Positions 15,597 to 22,805 of a DNA stretch of 35,477 nucleotides are shown here, piece after piece. The stretch comes from UBA3305 sp002373555 (GTDB lineage: Bacteria; Bacillota; Clostridia; Lachnospirales; Lachnospiraceae). The notes below the pieces were generated by a model. That model was not told where the DNA came from and did no database searches. It saw nothing but the letters and a program-made list of their open reading frames with translations. The stretch is taken from positions 1 to 35,477 of the forward strand of contig CAMOER010000026.1 in NCBI GenBank assembly GCA_946612455.1, written 5' to 3'. The translations under genes and the position numbers were made by a program. The first letter of the stretch is position 1, and each line of letters begins with the position of its first letter.

Positions 15597-16430
15597 TTAC
15601 TGTTTCTTCTCTTTTTCTTTCAGCACTTCGTTCATGCTGCCGGTGCGGTAACCAAGGAGATCCAGCGAAATGTAGGAAAACCCGATCTTCTTCAATGCTG
15701 TATAAGCCTGGATCCTGACCGCCGGCTTCATGAACTGCTCCATATCCTCCGGCAGCAGTTCGATCCTCGCCATATCGCCATGCATACGCACGCGCAGCTG
15801 CACAAATCCCTGCTCCAGAAGATACTGTTCCGCCCGATCGACCATGGACAGCTTCTCTTTCGTGATCCGCTCTCCGTAGGGGAACCGCGTTGCCAGACAT
15901 GCAAAAGAAGGCTTGGACGCGGTCGGCAGACCAAGCTGTGCGGACATCTGCCGGATCTCTGCCTTTGAAAAACCGGCTTCCCGCAGCGGACTTTTTACGC
16001 CCAGCTCGCGGATCGCAATATGTCCCGGCCGGTAATCGCCGTCATCGTCCACATTGGAGCCTTCCGCAATTACAGCAATCCCCTCTGCCGCGGCAGCCCG
16101 GATCAGTCCGCCGAAGATCTCCTTTTTGCAGAGATAGCACCGGTCGGGCTGATTCTCGGTAAAGCCCGGAATCGCCATCTCGTCGATCTTCACAAATCGC
16201 TGCGGAATTCCCTGCACGTTGCAGAACTCCTCTGCTTCACTGGTCTCCCGTTCCGGGAATGCGCCGGATATGCCTGTTACTGCGATGACATTTCCGGGCA
16301 GCGCTTCCTTCGCGGCATACAGCAGAAAGGTGGAATCCACGCCGCCGGAAAATGCGACGGCAAGCTTTCCGTATGATGCCAGCATAGTCTGCAGGTTCTG
16401 ATATTTTCCAGTCAATACAGTGTTATCCAT
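15597..16430 (-). CDS. larE: ATP-dependent sacrificial sulfur transferase LarE
   Basis: A 277-residue PP-loop enzyme of the LarE family, which adds sulfur to the pyridinium ring precursor of the nickel-pincer cofactor of lactate racemase. The PP-loop FSGGVDST is at residues 27-34; PDRCYLCKKE is near 96-104; the sulfur-donor region KPSFACLATRFPYG contains Cys178, equivalent to the sacrificial cysteine of Lactobacillus LarE. No larB, larC or larA lies in this window, so either those are elsewhere or the protein serves a different sulfur transfer. SD GAAGG precedes the ATG. Confidence 0.93.
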   Translation of the reverse strand: MDNTVLTGKYQNLQTMLASYGKLAVAFSGGVDSTFLLYAAKEALPGNVIAVTGISGAFPERETSEAEEFCNVQGIPQRFVKIDEMAIPGFTENQPDRCYLCKKEIFGGLIRAAAAEGIAVIAEGSNVDDDGDYRPGHIAIRELGVKSPLREAGFSKAEIRQMSAQLGLPTASKPSFACLATRFPYGERITKEKLSMVDRAEQYLLEQGFVQLRVRMHGDMARIELLPEDMEQFMKPAVRIQAYTALKKIGFSYISLDLLGYRTGSMNEVLKEKEKKQ

Positions 16431-16603
16431 ATAGATACCTTCTTATTATTTATCAGCATGCTGAACAAATTCAGGAGCATACACTGCACCGGCAAAGGCA
16501 TTTTGCAAAAAACCGAAAGCCGTACGCGGTGGATTCTTCGGACAATGAATTGTCCTCAGAATGACAGCTGTTCTTCAACTCAACCTGATCCCGTAATCTG
16601 CCT
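16431..16603. other. non-coding gap between the sugar acetyltransferase gene and larE
   Basis: No gene is seen. It holds a 12-bp palindrome TCAGCATGCTGA (16453-16464) upstream of larE and a long imperfect hairpin at 16533-16562. The peptide-like frame across the hairpin has no start signal and I do not accept it as a gene. Confidence 0.5.
16533..16562. repeat. imperfect hairpin, possible dispersed repeat
   Basis: A central GGACAAT/ATTGTCC stem (16540-16555) is flanked by ATTCT (16533-16537) and AGAAT (16558-16562), with a TC/TC internal mismatch. The outer ATTCTGAGGACAAT text resembles repeats scattered in intergenic DNA of related genomes. It may act as a terminator for tcdA-maa. Confidence 0.45.
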
Positions 16604-17227
16604 TTAATACATATCCGGTGCCATCCGGTCTTCTTCCGTGATCTCCCGGATCGGCCGGCACGGAACGCCTGCCGCAAAAGTGTTCTCCGGGATATTTCTC
16701 GTCACCACGCTGCCTGCGCCGATCACGCAGCCGTTTCCGATCGTCACGCCGCCGCAGATCGTCACATTCCCGGCGATCCAGCAGTTGTCACCGATCGTGA
16801 TCGGCTTTGCGTACTCCAGATCGCTCATCTCTCCCTCGTCGTTCCGGAATACATTCCGCTCCTGCCAGCGCATCGGATGCACCGGTGTGAGAATGCTCAC
16901 ATTCGGGCCGAAAAAGACATCGTTTCCGATCGTGACGGGCGCGCAGTCGATACAGGTGAAATTGAAATTCGCGAAAACATTGTCACCGAAATATGTGAAT
17001 TCGCCGTAATCGCAGATCACCGGGCCGAACATGAAGAGGTTCTTTCCCGCATGCGGAAAGATCTCCCGCAGAATACGGTCTCTGTTCTCATCTTTTTCAG
17101 GCAGGCTGCTGAATTCCCGGCACAGATCATGCGCCCGGGCTCTCTTCTCCGGCAGACCGTCTTTCGCCGGATCGTAAAGCCGGCCGGCAAGCATTTTTTC
17201 CTCTTCGTTTCTGTATTCTTTATCCAT
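16604..17227 (-). CDS. maltose/galactoside O-acetyltransferase-like sugar acetyltransferase
   Basis: A 207-residue left-handed beta-helix acetyltransferase of the Maa/LacA/NodL family. An N-terminal Maa-type helical domain (MLAGRLYDPAKD) is followed by hexapeptide repeats (VTIGNDVFFGPNVSI, ITIGDNCWIAGNVTI, VTIGNGCVIGAGSVV) and the catalytic His in ILTPVHPM. The C-terminus is GVPCRPIREI. It acetylates a sugar hydroxyl using acetyl-CoA; whether maltose, glucose or another sugar is not visible. Its ATG lies inside the last codons of tcdA (8-base overlap), so translation is coupled. Confidence 0.93.
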   Translation of the reverse strand: MDKEYRNEEEKMLAGRLYDPAKDGLPEKRARAHDLCREFSSLPEKDENRDRILREIFPHAGKNLFMFGPVICDYGEFTYFGDNVFANFNFTCIDCAPVTIGNDVFFGPNVSILTPVHPMRWQERNVFRNDEGEMSDLEYAKPITIGDNCWIAGNVTICGGVTIGNGCVIGAGSVVTRNIPENTFAAGVPCRPIREITEEDRMAPDMY

Positions 17228-17954
17228 TTCGTGAAACTCCTGTAAGATCCTTGATCACTTCTCCGGCGATGATCAGACCGCAGACGGACGGGACGAACGC
17301 AATGCTTCCCGGCACATCTCTTCTGCCGGGATGATCCGGATCCGGAATGCCGCGTATTGCAGTCTCCACCGGCTTCTCTTCCGAATACACTACCTTCAGG
17401 CTGTCCACCCCTCTTTTGCGCAGTTCCTTCCGCATGATCCTGGCAAGCGGGCAGCCGGCAGTTTTATAGATATCCGCCACTTTGAACTGTGTCGGATCCA
17501 GCTTATTCCCGGCGCCCATCGCGCTGATTACCGGCACGCCTTCGCGCCTGGCCGTCATAATGATCTCCAGCTTGGCCGTGACGGTATCGACCGCATCCAC
17601 CACATAATCATATTCCGGAAATGGGAATTCATGGGAATTTTCGGGCAGAAAGAATTTCTGATGCACCCGGATGTCCGCTTCCGGATTGACCGACAGCATC
17701 CGTTCCCGCATCACTTCCGTTTTATTTCTCCCGACCGTCTCCTGCGTCGCGATGATCTGCCGGTTAATGTTGCTGAGACTCACCGTATCATTATCAATCA
17801 GATCAAAGGCGCCAATCCCGCTCCGAACGAGTGCCTCGCAGACATAACCGCCCACGCCGCCGAGGCCGAAAACGGCCACGCGCGATGCCGCCAGTTTTTC
17901 CATTGCTTCCGCACCGAGAAGCAGTTCTGTTCTCGCAAATCTGTCATCCATCAT
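17220..17954 (-). CDS. tcdA: tRNA threonylcarbamoyladenosine dehydratase
   Basis: A 244-residue E1-like enzyme that cyclises t6A37 of tRNA to ct6A using ATP. The Rossmann glycine loop VFGLGGVGGYVCEALVRSG is near residues 29-47, LIDNDTVSLSNINRQ follows, then the DAVDTVTAK and GAGNKLDP elements and the C-terminal FVPSVCGLIIAGEVI helix. Cysteine and aspartate positions fit TcdA/CsdL rather than ThiF or MoeB. It begins with two ATG codons; either may be used. It is translationally coupled to the sugar acetyltransferase gene. Confidence 0.94.
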   Translation of the reverse strand: MMDDRFARTELLLGAEAMEKLAASRVAVFGLGGVGGYVCEALVRSGIGAFDLIDNDTVSLSNINRQIIATQETVGRNKTEVMRERMLSVNPEADIRVHQKFFLPENSHEFPFPEYDYVVDAVDTVTAKLEIIMTARREGVPVISAMGAGNKLDPTQFKVADIYKTAGCPLARIMRKELRKRGVDSLKVVYSEEKPVETAIRGIPDPDHPGRRDVPGSIAFVPSVCGLIIAGEVIKDLTGVSRNG

Positions 17955-18044
17955 TCTTACCTGCCGAATCGAATTGAAGCTATCCTATCATATTTTTTAT
18001 GCATGGAAAACTCCCTTTTTCGATGTTTTCATATATAAAAATAC

Positions 18045-18073
18045 TTGTCTGCAGCAACAGGCGGACTTATAAT
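18045..18073 (+). promoter_or_regulatory. promoter of eutH
   Basis: TTGTCT (18045-18050), 17-bp spacer and TATAAT (18068-18073), 33 bases before the eutH start. The ribosome binding site is AGGGGTGA. Confidence 0.8.
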
Positions 18074-18106
18074 GTAGAGCGATCACAAATGCAGGGGTGA
18101 ACGATC

Positions 18107-19180
18107 ATGAATCCATTCATCGCCATTATGGTCTTCTTCGCCGCACTCGGCCTGTTTGATATGATGCTGGGCGGGAAACTCGGTCTGAAAGATGAATTCG
18201 AAAACGGACTTGCCACAATGGGCGGCCTGTCTGTCTCTGTGGCCGGTTTCTATTCCGTCGGCGTCTCCTTTGTACAGAATAATGCAGAGGCGATCTCTGC
18301 TGCAACCGCAGGACTTCCCTTTGATCCTTCGCTGATCATCGGAAGCCTCCTGGCACCGGATATGGGTGCGTTCGCCGTAGCGCTGAGACTCGCCCGGACG
18401 CCGGAACTGGCGGTCTTTACCGGGGCGCTCGTGGCAGGCGGCATCGGCATGACGATCGGTTACCAGCTGCCCGTCTTTCTGGCGGCCGTCCGGCAGGATG
18501 AGATCGATCCGCTGATCCGCGGATTCATTGCCGGTCTGATCACCTTCCCTGCAGGGGCGCTCATCGGCGGACTGATCCTGCGGCTTCCGATGTCTGATCT
18601 TATCCGGAACATGATTCCGGCGCTCGCCATCTGTATTCTGCTGTCGCTGGCCGTCATATTTGCACGGAGGATCACCATGAAGGTCCTCATCGTGTTCGGA
18701 AACTTCATCCGGATCATCAGCTATGTATTCTTTGCGATCGCGATCGTCGGTATGTTCCTGCCGGAGCATGCATTCGTCGATCCTGCGCTGGTGGAAGAGA
18801 TCCTGTATATGGTGCTCCGCATGGTGATGGTCGCCTGCGGCGGCATGGTACTCTCGAAGATCGTCCTGACAAAATATCCGGATAAGATCGAGGCTGTCGG
18901 AAAACGGCTCGGCGTAAATAACTATTCCGTCATGGGAATCATCTTAAGCTGCACGCAGAGCCTCGCGATGCTGCCGATCTTCTCCAAGATGGACACGAAA
19001 GGAAAGATCATGAACGCTGCTTTCTCGGTCTGCGGCGCCTATGTCGTCGGCGGTCAGCTGGCGTTCGTATCTTCTCTGACTACTCCGCAGCAGACAGCGG
19101 CATATATTATCTGCAAACTCACAGCCGGAATTCTCGGCATCGCAGCCGTGGTACTGATTCCCGCCTTTTCATCAGAATAA
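18107..19180 (+). CDS. eutH: ethanolamine permease-like protein EutH
   Basis: A 357-residue integral membrane protein with about ten hydrophobic segments spread over its length, matching EutH, the ethanolamine facilitator of eut operons. Supporting features are the MNPFIAIMVFFAALGLFDMMLG start, the conserved LAPDMGAFAVAL motif, and the long helix-rich tail. No ethanolamine ammonia-lyase, shell protein or EutVW two-component genes lie in the window, so this copy is an orphan with its own promoter. Its substrate may still be ethanolamine at low pH, or something different. The stop codon lies in a very long palindrome. Confidence 0.92.
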   Translation: MNPFIAIMVFFAALGLFDMMLGGKLGLKDEFENGLATMGGLSVSVAGFYSVGVSFVQNNAEAISAATAGLPFDPSLIIGSLLAPDMGAFAVALRLARTPELAVFTGALVAGGIGMTIGYQLPVFLAAVRQDEIDPLIRGFIAGLITFPAGALIGGLILRLPMSDLIRNMIPALAICILLSLAVIFARRITMKVLIVFGNFIRIISYVFFAIAIVGMFLPEHAFVDPALVEEILYMVLRMVMVACGGMVLSKIVLTKYPDKIEAVGKRLGVNNYSVMGIILSCTQSLAMLPIFSKMDTKGKIMNAAFSVCGAYVVGGQLAFVSSLTTPQQTAAYIICKLTAGILGIAAVVLIPAFSSE

Positions 19181-19245
19181 CCCATGGGGACAGGTTCCGC
19201 GGGTTACGTTATGTAACCCGCGGTGCCTGTCCCCATGGGTTATTC
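19175..19245. repeat. 33-bp inverted repeat covering both convergent stop codons
   Basis: Left arm 19175-19207 and right arm 19213-19245 pair at 31 of 33 positions around a 5-base loop. It contains GGGGACAGG and CCTGTCCCC. The eutH stop (19178-19180) and the opposing stop codon (19240-19242) both lie inside it. It can terminate both genes. The GGGGACAGG core resembles REP-like palindromes seen in other bacteria and also occurs at 8179-8201. Confidence 0.85.
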
Positions 19246-19746
19246 CTTTTTCAGTCTTACGATCGTTACCGCTGTCAGAATACACATAATCGTCTGGGAG
19301 ACGGTCGATGAGATATCCAGGATGCAGAGATCATAGACCAGCCAGACGGCGGTATTGATAAAGAGCGACAGCTTGTGCTGGATCAGCGTCTTCGCATACT
19401 GGTTGCAGACCGACAGCTGTACGGTCGCAGCGATCGGCAGGATGCCGACCGGACCGCGGTTGTTGATCATCAGACCGATCGCGATGACCAATACAATAAA
19501 AACATACATCAGACGCTTTGTATAGCGGTCTTTCATGACCAGCCAGTTCCTTGCGGAAGAAAGCAGCAGCGTCGATATGCCCGCCCAGGACCGGAAGCAT
19601 ACATTCGCAGCGCACAGCACCAGATTCTCCAGGATCTGGTACAGGAATGTGCGGTCCCTGTCTTTTGTCCAGCCGCTCGCGAACATAAAAAGAGCCGCAA
19701 TAAATGAGATGATGTTGCCGAGTATGATAAGATGCGCTGCTTCCAA
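19240..19746 (-). CDS. YgjV family inner membrane protein
   Basis: A 168-residue membrane protein with five or six hydrophobic segments, matching the YgjV family. Visible marks are the N-terminal helix ILGNIISFIAALFMFASG, the YQILENLVLCAANVCF segment, a SARNWLVMK motif, and a late INNRGPVGILPI loop. Function is unknown. It starts with TTG at 19746, since no ATG lies upstream and GGGAG sits at usable distance. It is convergent with eutH and divergent from the secreted basic protein. Confidence 0.82.
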   Translation of the reverse strand: MEAAHLIILGNIISFIAALFMFASGWTKDRDRTFLYQILENLVLCAANVCFRSWAGISTLLLSSARNWLVMKDRYTKRLMYVFIVLVIAIGLMINNRGPVGILPIAATVQLSVCNQYAKTLIQHKLSLFINTAVWLVYDLCILDISSTVSQTIMCILTAVTIVRLKKE

Positions 19747-19780
19747 ACCGAAGTACTCCCGTAAAACAAAATCGTTATAA

Positions 19781-19810
19781 AGTATATATCAAAAACGGTG
19801 CAGAAAGCAA
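19781..19810 (-). promoter_or_regulatory. promoter of the YgjV-like gene
   Basis: Minus strand TTGCTT (19805-19810), 18-bp spacer and TATACT (19781-19786), about 35 bases before the TTG start. Confidence 0.65.
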
Positions 19811-19817
19811 CCGACAG

Positions 19818-19883
19818 CTGTCACATCCTGACAATGACAATTCTCTGTCACACGTTGACAGCCTCCGTCCGTCGTGCAATACT
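19818..19883 (+). promoter_or_regulatory. promoter with two tandem dyad operators
   Basis: TTGACA (19855-19860), a 17-bp spacer and AATACT (19878-19883) preceded by TGC (extended -10) form the promoter. Two 16-bp direct repeats, CTGTCACATCCTGACA (19818-19833) and CTGTCACACGTTGACA (19845-19860), differ at three positions. Each is itself a TGTCA-N5-TGACA dyad, and the second contains the -35 box. This suggests a repressor site that could also affect the divergent YgjV gene. Confidence 0.7.
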
Positions 19884-19917
19884 CAGATCAAAGATAAACG
19901 AAAGGAGGCATTGATTT

Positions 19918-20325
19918 ATGCAACGCATTCGTTCGGCTGTCCTGAAACCTGCAGTCCTGTTCATGATCCTTGCTGCAGCGGTTCTTCTGACTGTCAGTAT
20001 TCCGAAAACCACTTATGCAGCTAAAACATACACCACATTGTTCGAAGCGGATAATGTCAAAAAAGTCAAGATCTCCGGCAAGAAGGTGAAGATCCTCGGC
20101 AGCAGCCGTTCTCTGACAACCTATGAACTGCAGCCGCGCGGCTGGCGCACCTTCAAAGTCACCAGCAAAACAAAATACAGAAAGCTGGTCGACACGGAGA
20201 CCGGAAAGACCAAAAAGATCTCAAAGAAGACCGCATTCAAGAACCTGAAAAAAAAGAAATTCATCGCCGCATACATCTACTATAAGAAAGGCGGGAAAGT
20301 AACCAAAATACTGTTCGGTGTATAA
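19918..20325 (+). CDS. small secreted lysine-rich protein, function unknown
   Basis: A 135-residue protein I do not recognise. It has a signal peptide: basic MQRIRSAVLK, a hydrophobic core VLFMILAAAVLLTVSI, and a likely cleavage after TTYAA (near residue 35). The mature part is about 100 residues, very rich in lysine and threonine, and predicted as short beta strands. It has no cysteines and no known domain. It starts with a strong ribosome binding site (AAGGAGG, 9 nt spacing) behind a strong regulated-looking promoter, so it is probably made in quantity. A cationic cell-wall or envelope protein is plausible. It ends before a perfect terminator. Confidence 0.75.
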   Translation: MQRIRSAVLKPAVLFMILAAAVLLTVSIPKTTYAAKTYTTLFEADNVKKVKISGKKVKILGSSRSLTTYELQPRGWRTFKVTSKTKYRKLVDTETGKTKKISKKTAFKNLKKKKFIAAYIYYKKGGKVTKILFGV

Positions 20326-20346
20326 CGGAAGCTGATTTTGAACCGC

Positions 20347-20388
20347 GCATGAAAAAAGAAGTCCCGGTGGGGACTTCTTTTTTCATGC
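20347..20388. terminator. bidirectional terminator, 19-bp perfect stem
   Basis: GCATGAAAAAAGAAGTCCC (20347-20365) pairs perfectly with 20370-20388 around a GGTG loop. Built-in A and T runs serve as U tails in both directions. It separates the secreted protein gene from convergent pta. Confidence 0.92.
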
Positions 20389-20402
20389 CTCGTCTTACAG
20401 TA

Positions 20403-21413
20403 TTACAGTGCAGCCGTAATGATGGACATCTTGTAGACTTCCTCTGCGTCGCATCCGCGGGACAGATCGTTGATCGGTGCATTCAGGCCGAGCAGGATCG
20501 GGCCGTATGCAGCATAGCCGCCGAGACGCTGTGCGATCTTGTAGCCGATGTTTCCTGCCTCGATGCAGGGGAAGATGAAGGTGTTGGCATAACCTGCAAC
20601 AGGAGATCCGGGGAACTTCAGCTGGCCGACTGTCGGGGAAACAGCTGCGTCGAACTGCATCTCGCCGTCGATGGCAAGATCAGGATTGAGTTCCTTGGCG
20701 ATCTTTGTCGCTTCCTGGGAGAGCGCAACGGTAGCGCCCTTGCCGGAGCCCTTCGTGGAGAAGGAAAGAACAGCGACCTTCGGATCGATGCCGAATGTCT
20801 GTGCGCACTTCGCAGCTTCCGTAACGACCTCGGCAAGCTTCTGTGCGCCGGAGTAGGTTACATTGCCTTCCTTGTCTACGCTGTCCTGATAGTCCAGGTT
20901 GACCGCGCAGTCGCCCATGCAGATCGTGCGGAGATTCTCATCACCGGTCTCACGGGTCAGGATGAAGCAGGAAGATACCAGATGTGCGCCGGGCTTGGTC
21001 TTTACAAGCTGCAGAGCGGGACGGATGGTATCTGCGGTCGAATAGGTTGCGCCGCCGAGCAGGCAGTCTGCAACGCCCATCTTGACGAGCATGGTGCCGA
21101 AATAATTTCCCTTGGAAAGGGCTTCGCGGCACTGCTCCTCGGTCATCTTGCCCTTGCGGAGCGCGACCATGGTGGAGACCATCTCTTCCATTCCTTCATA
21201 TGTAGCGGGATCCAGGATCTGCGCCTTCGAAACATCAAAGCCGCCTTTTTCCGCAGCAGCCTTCACTTCGTCAACGTTTCCGACGAGGACGACACCCATC
21301 AGCTCTTCTGCCAGAAGCTTAGCAGCAGCAGAGAGAATTCTCGCATCCGTACCCTCGGTGAAAACAATCGTCTTGGGTTCCGCCTTTACCTTCGCAATCA
21401 GTTTATCAAACAT
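20403..21413 (-). CDS. pta: phosphate acetyltransferase
   Basis: A 336-residue enzyme that converts acetyl-CoA and phosphate to acetyl phosphate and CoA, in the acetate branch of fermentation. It has the short single-domain Pta layout: KTIVFTEGTDARIL near the N-terminus, MGVADCLLGGA, the RETGDENL loop, VAVLSFSTKGSGKG and the closing GLNAPINDLSRGC. Start: ATG at 21413, because MFDKLIAK follows the ribosome binding site AAAAGGAGG; a longer frame reads through a hairpin. No ackA lies nearby, although the two are usually adjacent. Confidence 0.96.
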   Translation of the reverse strand: MFDKLIAKVKAEPKTIVFTEGTDARILSAAAKLLAEELMGVVLVGNVDEVKAAAEKGGFDVSKAQILDPATYEGMEEMVSTMVALRKGKMTEEQCREALSKGNYFGTMLVKMGVADCLLGGATYSTADTIRPALQLVKTKPGAHLVSSCFILTRETGDENLRTICMGDCAVNLDYQDSVDKEGNVTYSGAQKLAEVVTEAAKCAQTFGIDPKVAVLSFSTKGSGKGATVALSQEATKIAKELNPDLAIDGEMQFDAAVSPTVGQLKFPGSPVAGYANTFIFPCIEAGNIGYKIAQRLGGYAAYGPILLGLNAPINDLSRGCDAEEVYKMSIITAAL

Positions 21414-21428
21414 GCTTATCCTCCTTTT

Positions 21429-21452
21429 CGGATGCGGCCTCATCCGCATCCG
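21429..21452 (-). promoter_or_regulatory. 5'-UTR hairpin just upstream of the pta ribosome binding site
   Basis: CGGATGCGG (21429-21437) and CCGCATCCG (21444-21452) form a perfect 9-bp stem with a 6-base loop. On the mRNA it sits a few bases before AAAAGGAGG. It may protect the transcript end or modulate access to the ribosome site. Confidence 0.65.
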
Positions 21453-21467
21453 TATATGTTCCCTATG

Positions 21468-21497
21468 ATTATAGCAGAGAACGGGAAAATGTGGAAA
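21468..21497 (-). promoter_or_regulatory. promoter of pta
   Basis: Minus strand TTTCCA (21492-21497), 18-bp spacer and TATAAT (21468-21473). The -10 is consensus, the -35 moderate. Confidence 0.65.
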
Positions 21498-21551
21498 TGT
21501 TTTTTACATATAAAAGATCCCGTCCCGCGGGGCGCTGATCCCCGTCCCGCG

Positions 21552-21580
21552 AAAAAGGGCACCGGCCTGCGCCGGTGCCC
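21552..21580 (-). terminator. terminator of the TRAP operon
   Basis: GGGCACCGGC (21557-21566) pairs with GCCGGTGCCC (21571-21580), 10 bp, loop CTGC. On the minus strand a TTTTT run follows. It lies 34 bases after dctP. A CCCGTCCCGCG direct repeat (21519-21529 and 21541-21551) lies beyond it. Confidence 0.88.
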
Positions 21581-21614
21581 TTCCAATCAATCATATGGAT
21601 TTGTCCGCAGATGA

Positions 21615-22745
21615 TTACTGAAGAACCTCTGTCAGAGTGGTTCCGAGACCATTGGTCTGGGCGTCGATATCTTCATAAACCTTCTGTACGCCTTCAAGAG
21701 CGAGGACCTCATCGAAGAATGCATCGTCATACTCGATGATCTCCATGCCGCCGTCAGCAAGGATCTTCTTGTTGTCTACGTCGATCTGCTCGAGCTGAGG
21801 ACGCATGTAATCGATCGCCTCGGCAACAGCCTGATCAAGGGCTGCCTGGTATAAAGGATCAAGACCTTCATAGGCATCCTTGTTGATGCAGATCTGGTTG
21901 CAGTACAGGATGTGGTTCGTGCAGGCAAGATACTTCTGAACTTCCTGGAAGTTTGCACCTACGCAGGTATCCGCAGCATTTTCCTGTGCATCGATCATCT
22001 TGTTCTGCAGGGAAACATATACTTCCGCCCAGGCAAGAGGGGTAGGCTCTGCGCCGATTGCCTGCCAGAATGCCATGTGGTTCGCATTCTCCATTGTACG
22101 GATCTGGAGGCCCTTGAAATCCTCAAGGGTATTCAGAGCCTTGTTGGAAGTGGTCAGACGATAGGTAGCATTCTGCAGGAAGCCAAGCAGATGGAATCCC
22201 TTTGCTTCATAAGCAGCGCCAAGAGCCTCGGTGAAAGCGTTCTCGCCGTTCAGAGCCTCGTTGATCTTGTCTCCGTCATATTTGGAGAAGACCATGGGCA
22301 GATCGAAAACAGCCATCTCGGGGATCGTGGAAACGATGGGCGCAGTCTGGCAGACAACGATCTGGATATCGTTGCTCTGTACCTGACGGATCAGGTCAGC
22401 GTCGCCGCCCAGGTCGCCGTTGGGATGATAGTCGATCGTCAGCTGTCCGCCGGTGATCTCATCAACACGCTGTGCAACATACTCACCAAAGATCTGTCCT
22501 GCGGCACCTTTACCGGTGGAGTCAGCACCGATCAGCTCTACAGGCTCAAGAGCGGAGTAATCGGCACCAGCCTCTGCAGCAGCCTCTGTCTCAGCCGGCG
22601 CAGCTTCTTCAGCAGGAGCTTCGGTCTCAGCAGCAGCTTCGGTCTCTGCAGGAGCTTCGGTCTCAGCGGGAGCGGATGATCCGCCGCAGGCAGCCAGGCT
22701 CATGACCATAGCCGCAGCCAAAAGCATTGCAAGATACTTTTTCAT
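21615..22745 (-). CDS. dctP: TRAP transporter substrate-binding lipoprotein DctP
   Basis: A 376-residue binding protein of the DctP family, anchored as a lipoprotein. The signal ends in the lipobox LAAC with Cys20. A low-complexity linker (residues 25-59) repeats PAETEA units and probably spans the cell wall. The ligand-binding fold starts near residue 66. The conserved carboxylate-binding Arg is Arg216 in GLQIRTM, followed by MAFWQAIGAEPTP and WAEVYVSLQNKMIDAQEN. The ligand is an organic acid anion, identity unknown. It follows dctM after 60 bases that hold a small stem (22780-22794), and ends at a strong terminator. The order PepSY-DctQ-DctM-DctP places the binding protein last. Confidence 0.93.
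   Translation of the reverse strand: MKKYLAMLLAAAMVMSLAACGGSSAPAETEAPAETEAAAETEAPAEEAAPAETEAAAEAGADYSALEPVELIGADSTGKGAAGQIFGEYVAQRVDEITGGQLTIDYHPNGDLGGDADLIRQVQSNDIQIVVCQTAPIVSTIPEMAVFDLPMVFSKYDGDKINEALNGENAFTEALGAAYEAKGFHLLGFLQNATYRLTTSNKALNTLEDFKGLQIRTMENANHMAFWQAIGAEPTPLAWAEVYVSLQNKMIDAQENAADTCVGANFQEVQKYLACTNHILYCNQICINKDAYEGLDPLYQAALDQAVAEAIDYMRPQLEQIDVDNKKILADGGMEIIEYDDAFFDEVLALEGVQKVYEDIDAQTNGLGTTLTEVLQ
22569..22673 (-). repeat. low-complexity PAETEA-coding repeat in dctP
   Basis: Imperfect short tandem units built on GGAGCTTCGGTCTC (plus strand) encode the Ala/Glu/Thr/Pro linker between the lipid anchor and the binding domain. Such repeats can change in number between strains. Confidence 0.7.
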
Positions 22746-22779
22746 AAAACATTCCTCCTTGGAATTTTATTTATGCTAT

Positions 22780-22794
22780 CCGCCCGTCAGGCGG
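22780..22794 (-). promoter_or_regulatory. small stem between dctM and dctP
   Basis: CCGCC and GGCGG form a 5-bp stem with a 5-base loop in the intercistronic gap. It may stabilise or process the mRNA so that more binding protein than permease is made. Evidence is limited to the pairing and position. Confidence 0.4.
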
Positions 22795-22805
22795 CTAACA
22801 CCGTC

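Noticed and set aside
16471..16677. 68-codon minus-strand frame across the 16533-16562 hairpin
   Set aside because: It runs over a stem-loop repeat and has no proper start; it reads like translated repeat sequence.
18083..18769. 228-codon minus-strand frame opposite eutH
   Set aside because: Extremely rich in Asp, Arg and Gln, the usual signature of the antisense of a membrane-protein gene.
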